Positions 60,294 to 64,000 of a stretch of 64,000 nucleotides of DNA are shown here, in pieces (within the stretch, counting starts at the first letter, position 1; every line of letters starts with the position of its first letter). Below the pieces are notes generated by a model that had not been told where the DNA came from, ran no database searches, and was given only the letters and a program-made list of their open reading frames with translations. The stretch is from the NCBI GenBank assembly GCA_028023455.1, contig JAQFVV010006256.1, forward strand, positions 60,001 through 124,000, written 5' to 3'. This DNA comes from Epiperipatus broadwayi. Its lineage: Eukaryota > Onychophora > Udeonychophora > Euonychophora > Peripatidae. Made by a program: the position numbers and the translations under genes.

Positions 60294-61740
60294 CACCTGG
60301 GTCTCGTTTTATGTGGTAGATAGGTTCCTCAGAAAACACGCACAAAAGAAATCGCACAAAAATAGACTTAACTTACCTTGAAAAGTGGGGGATACGTACT
60401 GTCATTTTCCAAAAATCACATAAATGCAAAGCAACAACGTAAAATTACTTTAAAATTTGCATAAAAAAAAAAAATAAAATAAAATATGACTAATAAAAAA
60501 TTTCAAATTTGAAAAAAATTGATACAAGACAAACTTTTTTTACTTTTTTATTAACTACAGTATTTAATTTTGTTCAAAACAATATATTTTTATGCGTGAT
60601 TTACATTTTTTTCATACATGTATGGTATTTTAATTATTATCGCTATTTGAGACATCGGATTCGTCATGATGTGATGTGATGTGAGGTACCGTAGCTTCTC
60701 TATAAACGAAGTCAAGAGGAAATACAACTAAAACATTTTCCAATCGCTGTTGATCCTTCACATTTCGCTAAGTGATCTAAAATTGAAATTTTTATTTCCA
60801 AAGAAATTCATTTTCTTGGGTGTTTTTTTCTCTCCGTTAGAGTAAACTAAAAGCTTAAAATAAAAATAAGAACGTAGATTTACGACAATAAAAAGACACG
60901 ACTCACCACTGTTGGGCAAAATTTAATTAAAACTAACAATTAAAAATTAAATTCTTATTTTTGTCTTTAATTTTTTAATTTTCAATTCCGTTTAAAAATC
61001 AAATATCATCGTTTCACATCACCTCGTTAAGTAATTTTTAAATTGTTAATTACAATTAAAAATCAGATTTTAATTGTCAAATTTAATTGTGCCCACCACT
61101 GTTACTCAACTTGCGGACACTAAATGATTAATTGATTACATACTCGTTTTATAAAAAGCAAAAATTGAACGTGATTTAAAATGCAAAAACAACATACATT
61201 GTATAGGCATCTATAACGTTTGAACAAGATTTACATTATAATCTTGTAAAATTTATTACTTGCGGACACTAAATGATTAATTAATTACGTACTCTTTCTA
61301 TAAAAAGCAAAAATAGAACGTGATTTAAAATGCAAAAACAACAACAAACATAGTATTTTTTATCTATAATGTTTGAACAGATTTACATTATAGTTTTGTA
61401 AAATTTAATGTGTGTATATAAAATGGGGAAATTCTGATTTTAAGTGAATTATGAACTTCTTTATTACATAAAATCTATTACAGTACTATTATAAAGTGCT
61501 GAAAATATTGAAATTATTAGATGGAAGTCGAACTCCGATAATGCGCTATTACTTTAAATATGACGTGAGTGTGTGAAATTTATAATATTTAAAGTAATAG
61601 CGCATTATCGGAGCTCGACTTCTGATCGAATAATTTTTATTGCATAAAAGAAAACCGTATGCAAAGATATTAAGAAGAATCATGAATCGCATAACTTCAA
61701 AATCGCATTAAATAAATCCGCATAAAATGAGACCTGGGTG
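60294..61740 (-). mobile_element. Tigger/pogo-like transposon copy D (1447 bp)
   Basis: CACCTGGGTCTCG and its inverted partner (one change) lie inside TA duplications. It is the longest copy and keeps the DNA-binding-domain remnant at about 60725-60840 with a 1-bp deletion. It also has an internal duplication of about 148 bp (about 61109-61256 and the following segment, both starting ACTTGCGGACACTAAATGAT). The subterminal hairpin is at 61522-61621. Confidence 0.85.
61522..61621. repeat. Subterminal hairpin conserved in the Tigger family (copy D)
   Basis: GAACTCCGATAATGCGCTAT pairs with ATAGCGCATTATCGGAGCTC around a loop of roughly 35 bp. The pairing is nearly perfect and keeps its CpG sites. 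Confidence 0.8.
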
Positions 61741-61795
61741 TATATAATATTTAAATAATTTTTCTTATTGCATTGCCAAATGTATAGCATATAAA

Positions 61796-62026
61796 ACTAA
61801 ATCATACATGCACTTCTGTTACACAATGCTTTATTTATCACCTTCTTTCACAGTTTACAGTTTCGATTGCCCCAGCAATCTTTCTTCAGAACTTTTATAT
61901 CTCCTAACTTCAACTGCTAAATTCAAATTTTAAAATTTTTTTAAATTTTAAATTGAAACTAAACTGTATAAGAGAGTGGTAAATAAAGCATTGTGTAACA
62001 GTAGTAAAGTGCATGGATGATTTAGT
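61796..62026. mobile_element. Foldback/MITE of about 230 bp
   Basis: ACTAAATCATACATGCAC at the left pairs with the inverted right end. The arms continue for about 75 bp through ACACAATGCTTTATTTA and its inverted copy. There is no coding capacity. Confidence 0.8.
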
Positions 62027-62029
62027 ATT

Positions 62030-64000
62030 ATGATAATATTTAAATACATGTATATTGTTTATACTAAATTTAATGTAATTAGGCAGGATTTGAACTCAGA
62101 TTTCCAGCTCCATACAGCTATCCACTCCATCTTATATAACCATTATACATATTTCGTACTGAACCAACACTCATCAATTGATTCATATCACCATCTCTCA
62201 GACATATATACAATCATTGCTAAGTTTATATTAAGATAGCAAATCTTCAAACTTTAATGGACAAACTTCAATCTTCTCCACCTTCCAACTCTTTAGCCAT
62301 CCATATGGAATGCTCAAAGCCCTTAATGATGCCATATTATTGTCATACTCATATTGACTTTATAAGTCACTCTGACCCATAACATATAGGATCTTATTAT
62401 GTCTATTTAAATACATAGAAGAGGAGGGATAGGCAGAATACAGGCTGAATATGTAATATTTAAATATTTATATTGACTATACTAAATTTAATGTAATTAG
62501 ATAGGACTTGAATTCAAGACTTTCAAGTTTTCTCCAGCTATCCACTCTTATACAGCCGATACACCACATATATGTGAAAAAGATAAATGATCTCCAATAT
62601 ACATATTTTGTGCTGAATCAGCACTCATCAGTTGGTCCAGATCATCATCTTCCACACACATTTCCAATCAATGTTCAATTTACATTAAGATAGCAAATCT
62701 TCAAGCTTTAATGGACAAGCTTCAATCTTCTCCAACTCCTCAGCCATCCATATCATTGAAAATCCAAGGATGGAATGCTCAAAGCTCTTGTTGATGCCAA
62801 TATTGTCATACTCATATTGACGTAAGTCACTGACCTCTTACATGTAGGATCTTAATATGTTCATTTAAAATAAGAAGAGGGATGGACAGAATACAGACTG
62901 AATATGTAAGCTCCTACTGCTATCAACTTCATCTTATACAACCGATACACATGACCACACATGAAAAAGATAAATGCTCTCCAACTTATGATGTTTATAT
63001 TCAGCACAAAATACATATATTGGACATCATTTATCTTTTTCACATCTATGTTGTCATGTTAAATGAACATATTAAAGTCCTATATGTGAGGAGTCAGAAT
63101 GACTTAAAGTCATCATGGGTATGGCAATAATATTGGCATCAACAAGGGCTATGGATGACTGAAGAGTTGGAGGATGGAGATTGAAACTTGTCCATTAAAT
63201 TTGAAGATTTGCTATCTTAATATAAACTGAGCACTGATTGTATATATGCATGAGAGATGGCGATCTGGATTAAATGATGAGTGTTGGTTCAGCAAGAAAT
63301 ATTTATATTGGATATCATTATGTTTTTCACAAGTATGTGTTCATGTGTATCAGTTATATAAGATGGAGTGGATAGCTATAGGAAACTTGAAAAGTCTGAT
63401 TTCAAATCCTGTCTAATTACATTAAATTTAGTGTAAACAATATATATTTAAATATTACATATTCAGCCTGTATTCTACCCATCCCTCTTCTATGTATTTA
63501 AACGGACATATTAAGGTCCTATATATGAGGGATCAGAGTGACTTAAAGTCAACATGGGTACGACAATAATATTGGCATCAACAAGGGCTTTGAACGTTCC
63601 ATCCTTGACTTTTCAATCATATGGATGGCTGAAGAGTTGGAGTGTGGAGAAGATTGAAGCTTGTCCATTAAAGTTTGAAAATTTGCTATCTTAATATAAA
63701 CCTAGCTCTGATTATATATGTTTTGGGAGATGGTGATCTGGACCAACTGATGAATGCTAATTCTGTATGAAATACGTATATTGGAGGTAATTTATCTTTT
63801 TCACATGTATATGGTCATGTGTATCAATCAGTTTTATAAAAGGGAGTGGATAGTTGTAGGGAGCTTGAAACTCTTGAGTTCACATTCTGCCTTAATGAGA
63901 TATATTTATATTTGCCATGCTAAATCAAGTAGATATTCTAAAAATGTGATGCTAAAATACACTTTTACCCTACTTAGCGATGGCAATTGATTTTCCAAAA
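62030..64000. repeat. Repeat array of about 430-bp units that reverses orientation
   Basis: Units start near 62030 and 62455, with a partial third near 62890. From about 63000 onward the same unit appears inverted, with further starts near 63000 and 63480. Shared landmarks include ATTAAGATAGCAAATCTTCA, CAGCCATCCATAT and a GATCTTAATATG-like block. The centre of symmetry is at about 62985-63005. Several frames of 60-80 codons read through the units but are poorly conserved between them, so no gene is called. The array runs off the end of the window. Confidence 0.8.

Overview
The window looks like intron-rich nuclear DNA from an invertebrate animal. It is very AT-rich, with poly-A/T tracts and TA microsatellites. 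There is no bacterial-style gene packing, and no rRNA, CRISPR array or intact tRNA was seen. Splice-flanked exons, Ty3/gypsy, non-LTR, Tigger/pogo and ISXO2/Merlin-like remnants and tRNA-derived SINE heads all point to a metazoan. Copies of one transposon family differ at many CpG sites by CpG to TpG/CpA changes, which suggests germline cytosine methylation. I cannot name the species.

0-11.3 kb is a nest of elements. The outer DNA transposon (996-11308) has about 110-bp terminal inverted repeats (TIRs) and a perfect 8-bp target duplication. Inside it lies an LTR retrotransposon (1126-9126, minus strand) with TG...CA LTRs of 2.6 and 2.7 kb and a 4-bp target duplication. Its only long ORF is a 424-aa Gag/ORF1-like protein, and no pol is visible. 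A second TIR element (9256-10438) and a 747-bp foldback (10458-11204) fill the rest.

11.3-22.2 kb holds a fragment of an ISXO2-like family, a 340-bp foldback, and a palindrome of about 3 kb. The left arm of that palindrome is split by a 2287-bp DNA element with an exact 8-bp target duplication.

22.5-29.7 kb is the only stretch that looks like a host gene. On the minus strand, a signal-peptide first exon, several internal exons bounded by GT/AG and a terminal exon with a stop codon mostly agree in splice phase. I do not recognise the protein.

30-44 kb is AT-rich non-coding DNA with foldback elements, short tandem duplications, a decayed minus-strand coding stretch (31.0-31.9 kb) and the first of four Tigger/pogo-like copies. 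44.4-48.3 kb is a decayed Ty3/gypsy element on the plus strand. 50.5-53.4 kb carries two more Tigger copies, one with a foldback inside it. 53.7-55.0 kb is an ISXO2/Merlin-like transposon relic, 57.1-57.9 kb is the 3' end of a non-LTR retrotransposon, and 60.3-61.7 kb is the fourth Tigger copy. The window ends in a repeat array of about 430-bp units that reverses orientation near 63.0 kb.

Apart from the possible host gene, the contents are layers of mobile elements of different ages. The insertion order can be read directly from target duplications and interrupted arms.
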